Shown here in pieces: positions 32,434 to 41,948 of a stretch of DNA of 64,000 nt. How positions within the stretch are numbered: position 1 is the stretch's first letter; every line of letters begins with the position of its first letter. Origin of the DNA: Acinetobacter marinus (GTDB taxonomy: Bacteria > Pseudomonadota > Gammaproteobacteria > Pseudomonadales > Moraxellaceae); NCBI RefSeq assembly GCF_900096915.1, contig NZ_FMYK01000001.1:1-64000 (forward strand), read 5' to 3'. The translations under genes were made by a program, and so were the position numbers. The notes beneath the pieces were generated by a model. It was not told the origin of the DNA, searched no databases, and worked only from the letters and a program-made list of their open reading frames with translations.

Positions 32434-35400
32434 ATGTTGCTACAATCTGCGATCCAACAGCTCAAATTATCTCAATTAAAACAAGGAGAAAAGCGTTGGA
32501 TTGGGCAGATACAAGGCTCGATTGGCAGTTTACTACTTAGTGAGATTGCACAGCAACATGACAAACTGATCGTCATCATTGCCCGCAATCATCAACATCT
32601 TGCTCAGCTTGAAAGTGAAATCGAATTTTATGGGCAAAACGTCCATGTGTTTCCTGATTGGGAAACTTTGCCTTATGATCGATTGTCACCGCATCAAGAT
32701 ATTATTTCTGAACGCTTAACGCTGCTCACTAATATACCCAAATCGGGGATTGTCTTAATTTCTGCAACGACTTTGGCACAGCGTGTTGCACCGCCGAGCT
32801 GGCTGTATGGGCAACATTTTGATATTCGACAAGGTGAATCTTTCGATGTCGAGCGTAAACGTGAGCAACTGATTGCAGCGGGTTATCATGCGGTGGATAC
32901 CGTGTATGAGCATGGTGAGTTTGCGGTGCGTGGCAGCCTCATGGATATTTTTGCATCGGGTCAGGATGCGCCTGTACGGATTGATTTGTTTGATGATGAG
33001 GTGGAAAGCCTACGGTTTTTTGATCCAGAAACACAGCGCACCATTGAAAAAATTGAACAATTTCGAATCTTGCCAGCCAAAGAATTTCCACTGAAAGAAG
33101 GGCGTAGTCTATTTCGCGATCGTTATGCAGAGCTATTCCCTGAATCTAATCCAAAGCGTAATGCGATCTATCAAGATGTCATGGATGGTCTTGCCAGCCC
33201 AGGTTTGGAATATTATTTCCCACTGTTTTTTAGCGCAGAACAATTACAGCAAAGTACATTTTTAGATTATCTGCCTTTAGACAGTTTGATTGTCAATGAA
33301 ACCCATCTTGAGCAGGATATTGGGCAGTTTTGGCAAGAAGTCGAGCGACGCTATGACGATCGTAAATCAAATATAGATCAACCGATCTTGCCACCTGAAC
33401 AGCTCTTTGTAAATGCACAGCTAATCGCACAACGCCTCAATCAACATCCACGAATCATTGTGAGCTTTGATGAGGCGACTGATCGAGTAGGGACGCTGAA
33501 TTTGGATGGTTTAATACCGCCGAAGTTGAGCGTTGATCATAAATTCGACGATCCGTTTAGTCAGGTCAAACAATTTATTGCTGCACAAAACTATCCTGTG
33601 CTGATCGTGGCTGAAAGTGCAGGTCGTCGTGAAGGTTTAAAAGAATCGTTAAAGCTAAATCAGCTCAAAGTGGTTGATTCAATCCAACAATTTTTAAATG
33701 AAAAATGTCAACTTGCCATTACCGATGCGCCTTTAGAGCGTGGTTTATTATTGCCTGATCAATTGGCGATTATTACCGAAAGTCAGCTTTATGAACAACG
33801 GGTGATTCAGCGTCGTCGTAAGCATCAAAAAGAAGTGTCGGAAGAATTTTTAGTTCGTAGTTTAACCGAGCTTTCAATTGGCGCACCTGTGGTACATATC
33901 GATTATGGCGTAGGGCGTTATGCGGGTTTGGTGACTTTAGATATTGACGATCAAACTCATGAATTTTTACAGTTGAATTATGCGGATGATGCCAAAGTCT
34001 ATGTGCCTGTGACTAATTTGCATCTAATTAGTCGCTTTAGTGGTGGTGATCCTGATCTTGCGCCATTGCACAAACTCGGTACAGACCAGTGGTCAAAAGC
34101 GAAGCGCAAAGCCCTTGAACAAATTCATGATGTGGCGGCAGAGCTTTTGCATATTCATGCGAGACGACAATCCAAGCCAGGTTTTGCTTTTGAGTTTGAT
34201 GAAAGTTTGTATCATCAATTCGTCAGTGGCTTTATGTACGAAGAAACCATAGATCAACACAATGCCATTACATCGACATTACATGATATGCAACAAGCTC
34301 GTCCGATGGATCGGTTAGTTTGTGGTGATGTTGGTTTTGGGAAAACGGAAGTAGCGATGCGAGCCGCTTTTGTCGCTGCACAAAATGAAAAACAAGTGGC
34401 GGTACTTGTGCCAACCACATTGCTTGCACAGCAACATTATGAATCATTTAAAGATCGTTTTGCCGATACGGCGATTCGTATCGAAGTGTTATCTCGATTT
34501 GGCAGCAATAAATCACATCAAAAAATCATTGTCGATATTCTTGATGGCAAAGTCGATATCGTGATTGGCACACATAAGATTTTGCAAGAATCTGTACAAT
34601 TCAAAAATTTGGGTTTAATGATTGTCGATGAAGAACATCGTTTCGGTGTACGTGATAAGGAACGCATCAAAGCCATGCGTGCCGATGTCGATATGCTGAC
34701 CTTGACGGCAACACCGATTCCACGAACGTTAAATATGGCATTTTCTGGAATGCGTGACTTATCCATTATTGCGACGCCACCTGCACGGCGTTTGGCGGTG
34801 AAAACCTTTGTCATGGATGAAACCGATGCGGTGATCAAAGAAGCGGTGCTTCGTGAATTACTGCGTGGTGGTCAAGTGTATTTTCTGCATAATGAAGTGG
34901 AAACCATTGAACGTACTGCGGAAAATTTACGGGTACTTTTGCCTGAAGCTCGTGTGGCGGTAGCGCATGGTCAGATGCGAGAGAAAGAACTCGAACACGT
35001 CATGCAACAGTTTTATCATAAGCAATACAATGTTTTGGTGTGTTCGACCATTATCGAAACTGGGATTGACGTGCCGAATGCCAATACCATTATCATTGAG
35101 CGCGCGGATAAACTCGGCTTGGCGCAGTTACATCAATTACGTGGTCGAGTGGGGCGTTCGCATCATCAGGCTTATGCGTATTTACTTGTGCCGTCAGTTA
35201 AACATCTCAAAGGCGATGCGGAAAAACGTCTGGATGCGATTCAACGTGCCAATACTTTGGGCGCAGGTTTTGTCCTTGCTACAGAAGATTTAGAAATTCG
35301 TGGTGCAGGCGAATTACTCGGCGAGCAACAAAGCGGCAGTATGCAAGCGATTGGCTACAGCTTGTACATGGAAATGCTGGAAAAAGCCACCAAAGCCATT

Positions 35401-35886
35401 CAAAAAGGTAAATCACCAAACTTCGATCAACCGTTGAATCTCACCGCAGATATTAATTTACATCTGCCTGCGCTGATTCCTGATGATTATCTTGGTGATG
35501 TACATCAGCGTTTGTTGTTTTACAAACGCATCAGTAATGCAGTGAATGCCGATAAACTCAATAATATTCGTATCGAGTTGATTGATCGTTTTGGCTTGCT
35601 TCCACAGCCTGTAAAATATCTTTTTGCGGTGCATCAAATTCGCTTGAAAGCTGAAGAGTTAGGCATCGCCAAAATTGATGTGGCGAAAGGAGGCGGTCTC
35701 ATTGATTTCTTGCCTGATACACCATTGCAAGCCATTACCATCATTCAAATGATGCAAAAGCAACCGACCTATTATCGGATGGAAGGTGGACAGCGCTTAA
35801 AAGTCACGGTTCAGCTTGAAGAATCAGACAAGCGTTTGTCTTTTGTCGAAGCATTGTTGGATCAGCTTTTAGCCTCATTGCATTGA
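32434..35886 (+). CDS. mfd: Transcription-repair coupling factor
   Basis: The 1150-residue protein has the Mfd domain order: an N-terminal UvrB-like module, the RNA-polymerase interaction domain near 480-550, and a RecG-like translocase with Walker A GDVGFGKTE, DEEHRFG, TATPIPRTL and QLRGRVGRS motifs, then a C-terminal inhibitory domain. It displaces stalled RNA polymerase and recruits UvrA. The length matches the E. coli protein (1148). Confidence 0.98.
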   Translation: MLLQSAIQQLKLSQLKQGEKRWIGQIQGSIGSLLLSEIAQQHDKLIVIIARNHQHLAQLESEIEFYGQNVHVFPDWETLPYDRLSPHQDIISERLTLLTNIPKSGIVLISATTLAQRVAPPSWLYGQHFDIRQGESFDVERKREQLIAAGYHAVDTVYEHGEFAVRGSLMDIFASGQDAPVRIDLFDDEVESLRFFDPETQRTIEKIEQFRILPAKEFPLKEGRSLFRDRYAELFPESNPKRNAIYQDVMDGLASPGLEYYFPLFFSAEQLQQSTFLDYLPLDSLIVNETHLEQDIGQFWQEVERRYDDRKSNIDQPILPPEQLFVNAQLIAQRLNQHPRIIVSFDEATDRVGTLNLDGLIPPKLSVDHKFDDPFSQVKQFIAAQNYPVLIVAESAGRREGLKESLKLNQLKVVDSIQQFLNEKCQLAITDAPLERGLLLPDQLAIITESQLYEQRVIQRRRKHQKEVSEEFLVRSLTELSIGAPVVHIDYGVGRYAGLVTLDIDDQTHEFLQLNYADDAKVYVPVTNLHLISRFSGGDPDLAPLHKLGTDQWSKAKRKALEQIHDVAAELLHIHARRQSKPGFAFEFDESLYHQFVSGFMYEETIDQHNAITSTLHDMQQARPMDRLVCGDVGFGKTEVAMRAAFVAAQNEKQVAVLVPTTLLAQQHYESFKDRFADTAIRIEVLSRFGSNKSHQKIIVDILDGKVDIVIGTHKILQESVQFKNLGLMIVDEEHRFGVRDKERIKAMRADVDMLTLTATPIPRTLNMAFSGMRDLSIIATPPARRLAVKTFVMDETDAVIKEAVLRELLRGGQVYFLHNEVETIERTAENLRVLLPEARVAVAHGQMREKELEHVMQQFYHKQYNVLVCSTIIETGIDVPNANTIIIERADKLGLAQLHQLRGRVGRSHHQAYAYLLVPSVKHLKGDAEKRLDAIQRANTLGAGFVLATEDLEIRGAGELLGEQQSGSMQAIGYSLYMEMLEKATKAIQKGKSPNFDQPLNLTADINLHLPALIPDDYLGDVHQRLLFYKRISNAVNADKLNNIRIELIDRFGLLPQPVKYLFAVHQIRLKAEELGIAKIDVAKGGGLIDFLPDTPLQAITIIQMMQKQPTYYRMEGGQRLKVTVQLEESDKRLSFVEALLDQLLASLH

Positions 35887-36043
35887 TATTGAAATGACCG
35901 CACTTGCAAGCCATGGTTCGTATAAAACATCAACGAAATCCGTATGAAATCAGTCGAATTGCTGAAATCTTTTTGGGAAAGTGCAGTTTATCTAAGTCAG
36001 CTATGTTAGTATTGCTGCATCCTTAACTGCAACATTGATTGAT

Positions 36044-36478
36044 ATGTTTACTTTGCATCCACAACTTGCCCAAGATACTTTTTTTGTTGGTGATTTTCCG
36101 CTTTGTACCTGTCGTTTAATGAATGATATGCAGTTTCCGTGGTTGATTTTGATTCCACGTGTGCCGGGCGTGACTGAGCTCTACGAACTCAGTGAAGCTG
36201 ATCAAGCTCAATTTCTACGTGAATCAAGCTGGTTGTCTAGTCAACTTTCACGGGTTTTTCGTGCGGATAAAATGAATGTTGCTGCACTTGGTAACATGGT
36301 GTCACAACTGCATTTTCATCATGTGGTGCGTTATCAGAATGACAGTGCTTGGCCAAAACCTGTTTGGGGAACACCAGCCGTGCCTTATTCATCTGAAGTA
36401 CTGGCACATATGCGCCAGACTTTGATGCTTGCATTGCGTGGGCAGGGTGAAATGCCATTTGACTGGCGTATGGATTAA
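36044..36478 (+). CDS. HIT-family protein
   Basis: The 144-residue protein has the histidine-triad core QLHFHHVVR followed by AWPKPVWG, as in the gamma-proteobacterial branch of HIT proteins where the third His of the triad is replaced. HIT enzymes hydrolyse nucleotide-phosphoramidates or related compounds; this branch is poorly studied. ATG 36044 is preferred to the TTG at 36035. Confidence 0.85.
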   Translation: MFTLHPQLAQDTFFVGDFPLCTCRLMNDMQFPWLILIPRVPGVTELYELSEADQAQFLRESSWLSSQLSRVFRADKMNVAALGNMVSQLHFHHVVRYQNDSAWPKPVWGTPAVPYSSEVLAHMRQTLMLALRGQGEMPFDWRMD

Positions 36479-36517
36479 GCGTAGCCAATATAGATCGCAG
36501 TGCATTTGAGGTAGGGT

Positions 36518-37987
36518 ATGGTCAAAAAACTATTTGAGCATAAAGCACCATACCAATTGGTTCAGATTTTACGTTATCTTGGTTTTACCATTTTATGCTT
36601 ATTGCTTTGCGTCAGTTTTATTACTGAAATTGTCGTGGGGCTTGAAAGTCTCTATCTGATTCCATTTATCTTTCTTGCGCTGGCTTTTGAAGAAAAAATT
36701 TATCAAAAAGTTGAATACCACTACGGTAAAGAAGCACGGCAAAGTGCCATATTTTTAGTTGATATTTTCCTCTGTTCATTATTTGTTGCGGCCATTCACG
36801 CTTTAATTATTCCAAGTTTTGTGCTGATTTGTGCCTTACTGTTTTTTGCGACCTATACCAAAGTTCCCAAATTTATCGTATTAAGTTCAACCATCATTGC
36901 GGTGGCGACCTTTTATTTTTCGTCGGTTTTATTTTTTGGCTTCGAACCGTATTTACAATCTTCGAGTCGTGAGTTGAATATTCTGTCACTGCTCTTTTTT
37001 ATGATTTATATTTCGCTGTTTATTTATTATCAGCAATATCAATATGAACAATTGCAACAAGAAAATAGCCATCAACTCGATGAGCTCAACCGTTATCTGA
37101 AACTGAATAATCAATTGGCTCGCTATGCGCCTGTACAGTTGTGGCAATCGATCATGCGTGGTGAATTTGAGGCACGGATCGAATATAAACACCGTAAATT
37201 AACGATTTTTTTCTCAGATATTCAAGGCTTTACCGATCTATCAGAAAATCTAATACCTGATGATTTGGCATTTTTGCTGAATGATTATCTGCGTCATATG
37301 ACCGAAATAGCCAAACATTATGGTGGCACCATCGACAAGTTTATGGGCGATGGCATGTTGATTTTTTATGGCGATCCGAATAGCCGTGGTGAAAAAGAAG
37401 ATGCTTTGGCGTGTTTGGATATGGCGGTCACCATGCGTCAGCAGATGCGTATTTTGCGAGAGCGCTGGATTAAAATGGGCTATACCTCGCTCAATGTGCG
37501 GATGGGGATCGCTACGGGGTATTGCCACGTCGGTAACTACGGTACGGCACATCGCATGTCCTATACTATCGTTGGGCGGGATGCCAATATTGCTTCACGT
37601 TTACAAACAGCGGCGCAGGTTGATCAGATTTTGATTTCCGAGGAAACCTTTAATCTGGTTAAAGATGAATTTCTTTGTATCAAGCACGAACCTTTGATTT
37701 TAAAAGGCATCAGTGAGCCCGTAAAATCTTGGCAAGTGGTTGAGCGCTATCATGAGTCGATCGAAAAATATCGCACATGGTTTGATTTTGAATCGAAAGG
37801 TTTTAATCTGTTATTGAATTTGGACAAGACGCCAATCTATGATTATCCAGAGTTAATCCAAGTCATGCAAGAGGCGATTGAGCGGATTAAATTACAACAA
37901 CAACGTACCGATCAAGAAGGTGCGGTGATGCTTTCCAAAGAACACATGGTGCAGATTACTCAATCTGATCAAGCATCGTCAAAGTGA
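36518..37987 (+). CDS. Class III adenylate cyclase with N-terminal membrane domain (CyaB/CavA-like)
   Basis: The 489-residue protein starts with about six membrane helices (residues about 15-175, MASE2-like), then a coiled coil (about 175-205) and a class III cyclase domain. Metal-binding aspartates lie in FFSDIQGFT and FMGDGMLIFYG, and the C-terminal catalytic strand reads MSYTIVGRDANIASRL. The architecture equals CyaB of Pseudomonas, which makes cAMP for Vfr; an equivalent enzyme is described in Acinetobacter baumannii. A small C-terminal region beyond the cyclase is unassigned. Confidence 0.87.
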   Translation: MVKKLFEHKAPYQLVQILRYLGFTILCLLLCVSFITEIVVGLESLYLIPFIFLALAFEEKIYQKVEYHYGKEARQSAIFLVDIFLCSLFVAAIHALIIPSFVLICALLFFATYTKVPKFIVLSSTIIAVATFYFSSVLFFGFEPYLQSSSRELNILSLLFFMIYISLFIYYQQYQYEQLQQENSHQLDELNRYLKLNNQLARYAPVQLWQSIMRGEFEARIEYKHRKLTIFFSDIQGFTDLSENLIPDDLAFLLNDYLRHMTEIAKHYGGTIDKFMGDGMLIFYGDPNSRGEKEDALACLDMAVTMRQQMRILRERWIKMGYTSLNVRMGIATGYCHVGNYGTAHRMSYTIVGRDANIASRLQTAAQVDQILISEETFNLVKDEFLCIKHEPLILKGISEPVKSWQVVERYHESIEKYRTWFDFESKGFNLLLNLDKTPIYDYPELIQVMQEAIERIKLQQQRTDQEGAVMLSKEHMVQITQSDQASSK

Positions 37988-38052
37988 TTATCCTTAAAGA
38001 AACAGTTTCAAAAGCATTGCAAAATAATCATTCAAAAAAGTCATTCCAATAG

Positions 38053-38082
38053 TAAACGCCCAAATACATTGAGCGTTTTTTC
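38053..38082 (+). terminator. Weak hairpin terminator after the cyclase gene
   Basis: AAACGC at 38055 pairs with GCGTTT, followed by a run of T. The stem is short, but it is placed correctly between two convergent genes. Confidence 0.55.
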
Positions 38083-38100
38083 TCATCTGAGAATGATCGA

Positions 38101-38439
38101 TTAGTGGTTTTCTGAAGCGTGATTGATGGTGTATTTAGGAATTTCAATTTCCAAATCTTCATCTTCGATTTTCACCTGACATGACAGGCGTGATTCCGCC
38201 TCCAATCCCCAAGCACGATCAAGCAAATCTGCTTCGACATCGTCCATTTCATCAAGCTCATAAAAACCTTGACGCACAACGACGTGACAGGTGGTACATG
38301 CTTTAGACATATCACATGCGTGCTCAATTTTTACGCCATTTTTCAGCAGACTTTCACACAGATTGGCATTTTTCTCGACTTCAAACTCAGTCCCTTCAGG
38401 GCAGAATTGCGCATGTGGGCGTACTTTGATACGTGGCAT
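38101..38439 (-). CDS. fdx: ISC-type [2Fe-2S] ferredoxin
   Basis: The 112-residue protein has adrenodoxin-type cluster ligands at Cys42, Cys48 and Cys51 (CDMSKACTTC) and a fourth near Cys87 (LSCQV). It supplies electrons for Fe-S cluster assembly. It follows hscA by three bases as the last gene of the isc operon; iscX is absent. Confidence 0.95.
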   Translation of the reverse strand: MPRIKVRPHAQFCPEGTEFEVEKNANLCESLLKNGVKIEHACDMSKACTTCHVVVRQGFYELDEMDDVEADLLDRAWGLEAESRLSCQVKIEDEDLEIEIPKYTINHASENH

Positions 38440-38442
38440 AAT

Positions 38443-40359
38443 TTATTCCTTGGACTGGTTTGATGAAGAAGTATTGGTTGAATTTGACCAATCATCAAGG
38501 CGAGTGCCTTTGAGTGCATGGTCAATATGCTGATTCATACGCATCGCAGCAAATGCATCACTATGCACTTTGAGGGATTCTACTGCTTGTTCGATAGCTG
38601 ACGCATCATCAGTTTGCAATGTCTTTTCCAGTATTGCGACAGCTTCATGTAAAGATTGCTGTTGCGATGGCTCAAGCAAACTTTGATCTTGAATGAGTGC
38701 CTGTTTTAAAGCCTCTAACTCTCGTTGCGCTTCGACTTTTAATTCATTCAGATGGCGCAATTGTTTATCTTGTTCGGCATGTTGAAAGCCTTCTAAAAGT
38801 AGACGTTCAGTATCTGACGACGACAAACCATAAGACGGTTTGATGGTGATATTGGCTTTGACATTCGATGTGGTTTCGAGTGCAGACACGTTGAGTAAAC
38901 CATCCGCATCGACTTGGAAGGTCACTTCAATGCGTGCAGCACCTGCGGTCATTGCAGGAATACCACGCAGTTCAAATTTACCTAATGATCGGCAATGTTC
39001 CACCATATCACGCTCGCCTTGCACAACATGGATCAGCATGGCAGTTTGACCATCTTGATAGGTGGTAAATTCTTGCTTACGTGCCACAGGAATTGGTGAG
39101 TTACGTGGAATCACACGCTCAACCAATCCGCCCATGGTCTCTAAGCCCAAAGACAATGGCGTGACATCGAGTAATAGCGTACCGTCTTTGCTGTTGCCAA
39201 CCAATTGATTCGCAGTGATCGCAGCACCAAGTGCCACCACTTCATCAGGATTGATACTACACAGTGGCGTTTGCTCGAAAAACTTAGCAACAGCGTCTTG
39301 AATCGCCATCGAACGTGTCGAACCACCGACTAAAATAATGGCATTTACATCGGCAACTTTCAGCTTGGCATCACGTAGTACACGTTGGCAAACTTGTAAT
39401 GTACGATCTGCCACAGGCTGAATCACGGTTGCAAGTTCTGCTTGGGTGAGTGTGGTTTGGAAAGTCTGGGCTTCAATATCAAATTGAATATCAACTTGCA
39501 TTTCAGTTGTCAGTGTTTCTTTAGCAGATTTAGTAATTTGGACAAGCTGTGCATGTTGTTGATTGCTCAATTCCGCAATTTCAAATTTAGTTTTTAAAAA
39601 TTTTACCAATAAGCGGTCAATATCGTCACCACCCATCGCCGTGTGACCGCCAGTCGCTAGGACTTCAAACACGCCTTTGCTAAAGCGTAAAATCGACATA
39701 TCAAAAGTACCACCGCCAAGATCGTAAATCGCAAAATTTTGATCTTCGACGATTTGGCTATTTTGATCGAGTCCGTAAGCGATCGCCGCTGCGGTTGGTT
39801 CATTCAATAGGCGTAAGACATTTAATCCTGCGAGTTTGGCTGCATCACGGGTGGCTTGGCGCTGTGCTTCATCAAAGTAGGCAGGCACAGTGATCACTGC
39901 ACCATTGATTTCGTGCTCAAGATGTAGATCAGCACGGTTTTTGAGTGCCGTTAAGATTTGCGCAGAGATTTCCACAGGGGATTGATTGCCATGTGCCGTA
40001 ACAAATGTTGGCATATCTTGATCGCTACCGACCAATTCATAAGGATGTTGGAAGCGGATATCGGCTTTTGAGCGTCCCATAAAACGCTTCACTGAAACGA
40101 TGGTATTGGCTGGATCGGTGGCAATCGATGCTTTGGCATCATGCCCAACAGTCACTTGTGCTTGACCATTTTCATCTTTGCCATAATGCACAATGGATGG
40201 CAGAAGCGTATGGTCATGTTGATCTTGGAGGATTTTTGGCACACCAGAGCGCACAGTCGCCACCAATGAGTTGGTAGTGCCGAGATCAATACCGATCCCA
40301 ATACGATGTTCGTGTGGATTACTGGATTGTCCAGGTTCTGCAATTTGCAATAAAGCCAT
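38443..40359 (-). CDS. hscA: Fe-S protein assembly chaperone HscA
   Basis: The 638-residue Hsp70 homologue has the ATPase motifs IGIDLGTTNSLVA near residue 23, NEPTAAAIAYGLD and DLGGGTFD, then the VGGSTR segment and a substrate-binding domain. HscA binds the LPPVK motif of IscU, which is present in the IscU encoded here at residues 99-103. It is about 20 residues longer than E. coli HscA, with a Ser/Asn-rich C-terminal tail. It is transcribed between hscB and fdx. Confidence 0.96.
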   Translation of the reverse strand: MALLQIAEPGQSSNPHEHRIGIGIDLGTTNSLVATVRSGVPKILQDQHDHTLLPSIVHYGKDENGQAQVTVGHDAKASIATDPANTIVSVKRFMGRSKADIRFQHPYELVGSDQDMPTFVTAHGNQSPVEISAQILTALKNRADLHLEHEINGAVITVPAYFDEAQRQATRDAAKLAGLNVLRLLNEPTAAAIAYGLDQNSQIVEDQNFAIYDLGGGTFDMSILRFSKGVFEVLATGGHTAMGGDDIDRLLVKFLKTKFEIAELSNQQHAQLVQITKSAKETLTTEMQVDIQFDIEAQTFQTTLTQAELATVIQPVADRTLQVCQRVLRDAKLKVADVNAIILVGGSTRSMAIQDAVAKFFEQTPLCSINPDEVVALGAAITANQLVGNSKDGTLLLDVTPLSLGLETMGGLVERVIPRNSPIPVARKQEFTTYQDGQTAMLIHVVQGERDMVEHCRSLGKFELRGIPAMTAGAARIEVTFQVDADGLLNVSALETTSNVKANITIKPSYGLSSSDTERLLLEGFQHAEQDKQLRHLNELKVEAQRELEALKQALIQDQSLLEPSQQQSLHEAVAILEKTLQTDDASAIEQAVESLKVHSDAFAAMRMNQHIDHALKGTRLDDWSNSTNTSSSNQSKE

Positions 40360-40459
40360 AATCTATCCGCAGTTTAAATTCAGTCAAAAATGAGAATGCC
40401 AATTGATGAATGTTGTTTATTCAAACTTGATCTTTAAAACCAGTTATTCAAACTGATCT

Positions 40460-40981
40460 TTAAAAGTCGTCATCAAAACCAGCAAAATCCTCATCATCGA
40501 ATAATTTTTCTTCTGCTTTATCAATGTCCATCAACACATGACGGAAGAAACGTAATTTTCGCACAGTATCTCGTGCTTCTGACCAATCTTGCTCGGCATA
40601 ATCAATCTGAAACTCTTTGATCAAGGCATTGACCCATTGCTCAACTTCAGTGCGCAAACCTTGCAGTTGTTCACTTGAAGTCGCCTCATCAAGCTGTTCA
40701 CGAAGTTCTAATGCCGATTGCAAAAATTCAAAATCATGAATCGACTGCTCAATCCCACCATCTTGCTTTTGCAGTTGCAACAGGTATGCAGCACGACTAT
40801 CCACATGCTTCAACGCATCATAGGCTTGATTGACTTGGCTTGATTTGGCAATAGCTTGTTCGATTTGATCTTGATTATTATCAGGATGATATTGCTGTTG
40901 CAGTTTGAGAAATTTGGCTTTGAGTTGCGTCAAGTCGATCTCAAGCGCAGGTTCAAGTTCAAATAATTCAAAGTGATTCAT
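40460..40981 (-). CDS. hscB: Fe-S assembly co-chaperone HscB
   Basis: The 173-residue J-protein has an HPD motif in YHPDNNQD near residues 36-38 and a C-terminal three-helix domain that binds IscU. It stimulates the HscA ATPase. It lies about 100 bases upstream of hscA, and a hairpin separates it from iscA. Confidence 0.94.
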   Translation of the reverse strand: MNHFELFELEPALEIDLTQLKAKFLKLQQQYHPDNNQDQIEQAIAKSSQVNQAYDALKHVDSRAAYLLQLQKQDGGIEQSIHDFEFLQSALELREQLDEATSSEQLQGLRTEVEQWVNALIKEFQIDYAEQDWSEARDTVRKLRFFRHVLMDIDKAEEKLFDDEDFAGFDDDF

Positions 40982-41030
40982 TGCAACGGCTCATTGATTA
41001 GTCAGTAAAGGATGATACGAGATATGTAAT

Positions 41031-41064
41031 AAAAGCCAATAAGACAGGGGAATTATTGGCTTTT
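41031..41064 (-). terminator. Hairpin between iscA and hscB (intra-operon terminator/attenuator)
   Basis: Twelve-base arms AAAAGCCAATAA and TTATTGGCTTTT pair perfectly over a ten-base loop. On the minus strand the 3' arm runs into TTTTATTAC. It would reduce transcription of hscBA-fdx relative to iscRSUA, or stabilise the 3' end of the upstream mRNA. Confidence 0.65.
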
Positions 41065-41083
41065 TGATATCGGCAAAAGGGGA

Positions 41084-41404
41084 TTAAACAGTGAAAGACT
41101 CACCGCAACCACATTCGCCTTTTTGGTTCGGGTTACGAAACTCAAAGCCTTCGTTTAAACCATTTTTGACATAGTCCATCTCAACACCATCGAGATAGAC
41201 CAGACTTTTAGGATCAACAAAGACTTTGACACCGTGCTGTTCAAAGACTTGATCATGTGTGTTGGTTTCATCAACAAACTCAAGTACATAAGCCAAGCCA
41301 GAACAACCAGAAGTTTTGATTCCCAAACGGATGCCTTCACCTTTACCACGACCCGCAATAAAGTTTGCAACATGCTGTGCAGCACTTTCAGTTAAATGAA
41401 TCAT
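41084..41404 (-). CDS. iscA: A-type Fe-S carrier IscA
   Basis: The 106-residue carrier has the three invariant cysteines Cys34 (TSGCSG), Cys98 and Cys100 (CGC). It receives and transfers Fe-S clusters. It lies between iscU and hscB on the same strand. Confidence 0.95.
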   Translation of the reverse strand: MIHLTESAAQHVANFIAGRGKGEGIRLGIKTSGCSGLAYVLEFVDETNTHDQVFEQHGVKVFVDPKSLVYLDGVEMDYVKNGLNEGFEFRNPNQKGECGCGESFTV

Positions 41405-41458
41405 GTTTACTCCTAAACTGTTTGCGTGTAGTAAATTGAGAATGGCGACTGCAAAAAA

Positions 41459-41842
41459 TTATTTTGCAGTTTTGCTACGGTAGTCTTCAACCGCTGCTTT
41501 GATCGCATCTTCTGCCAAAACAGAGCAGTGGACTTTTACAGGTGGCAAAGCCAACTCTGTGGCGATATCAATGTTTTTGATTGCTTGTGCTTCGTCCAAA
41601 GTTTTACCTTTGAGCCATTCAGTGACCAATGAGCTTGATGCAATCGCAGAACCACAGCCGTAAGTTTTAAAACGGGCTTCTTCAATCACGCCATTGTCAT
41701 TGACTTGGATTTGCAAGCGCATGACGTCGCCACATGCAGGTGCACCCACCATGCCTGTACCAACATTTGCTGCGTCTTTGTCTAATACGCCGACGTTACG
41801 TGGATTTTCGTAATGGTCGATTACTTTTTCGCTATATGCCAT
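41459..41842 (-). CDS. iscU: Fe-S cluster scaffold IscU
   Basis: The 127-residue scaffold has ligands Cys37, Asp39, Cys63, His105 and Cys106 and the HscA-recognition LPPVK at 99-103. IscS delivers sulfur to it and HscBA help release the cluster. Confidence 0.97.
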   Translation of the reverse strand: MAYSEKVIDHYENPRNVGVLDKDAANVGTGMVGAPACGDVMRLQIQVNDNGVIEEARFKTYGCGSAIASSSLVTEWLKGKTLDEAQAIKNIDIATELALPPVKVHCSVLAEDAIKAAVEDYRSKTAK

Positions 41843-41948
41843 GATGCTTCTCCATACCTCGGGGTCAGCTGGGGTTGATGAAATGGTTTAAATTTTCAAT
41901 CAACCATGATAAATAAATATGGGTGTTGATTTACTTTTTCAAGTGAAA

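Noticed and set aside
36044..36478. HIT protein with a broken histidine triad as a dead enzyme
   Set aside because: The missing third His is normal for this HIT branch as I know it, and the surrounding motif is intact.
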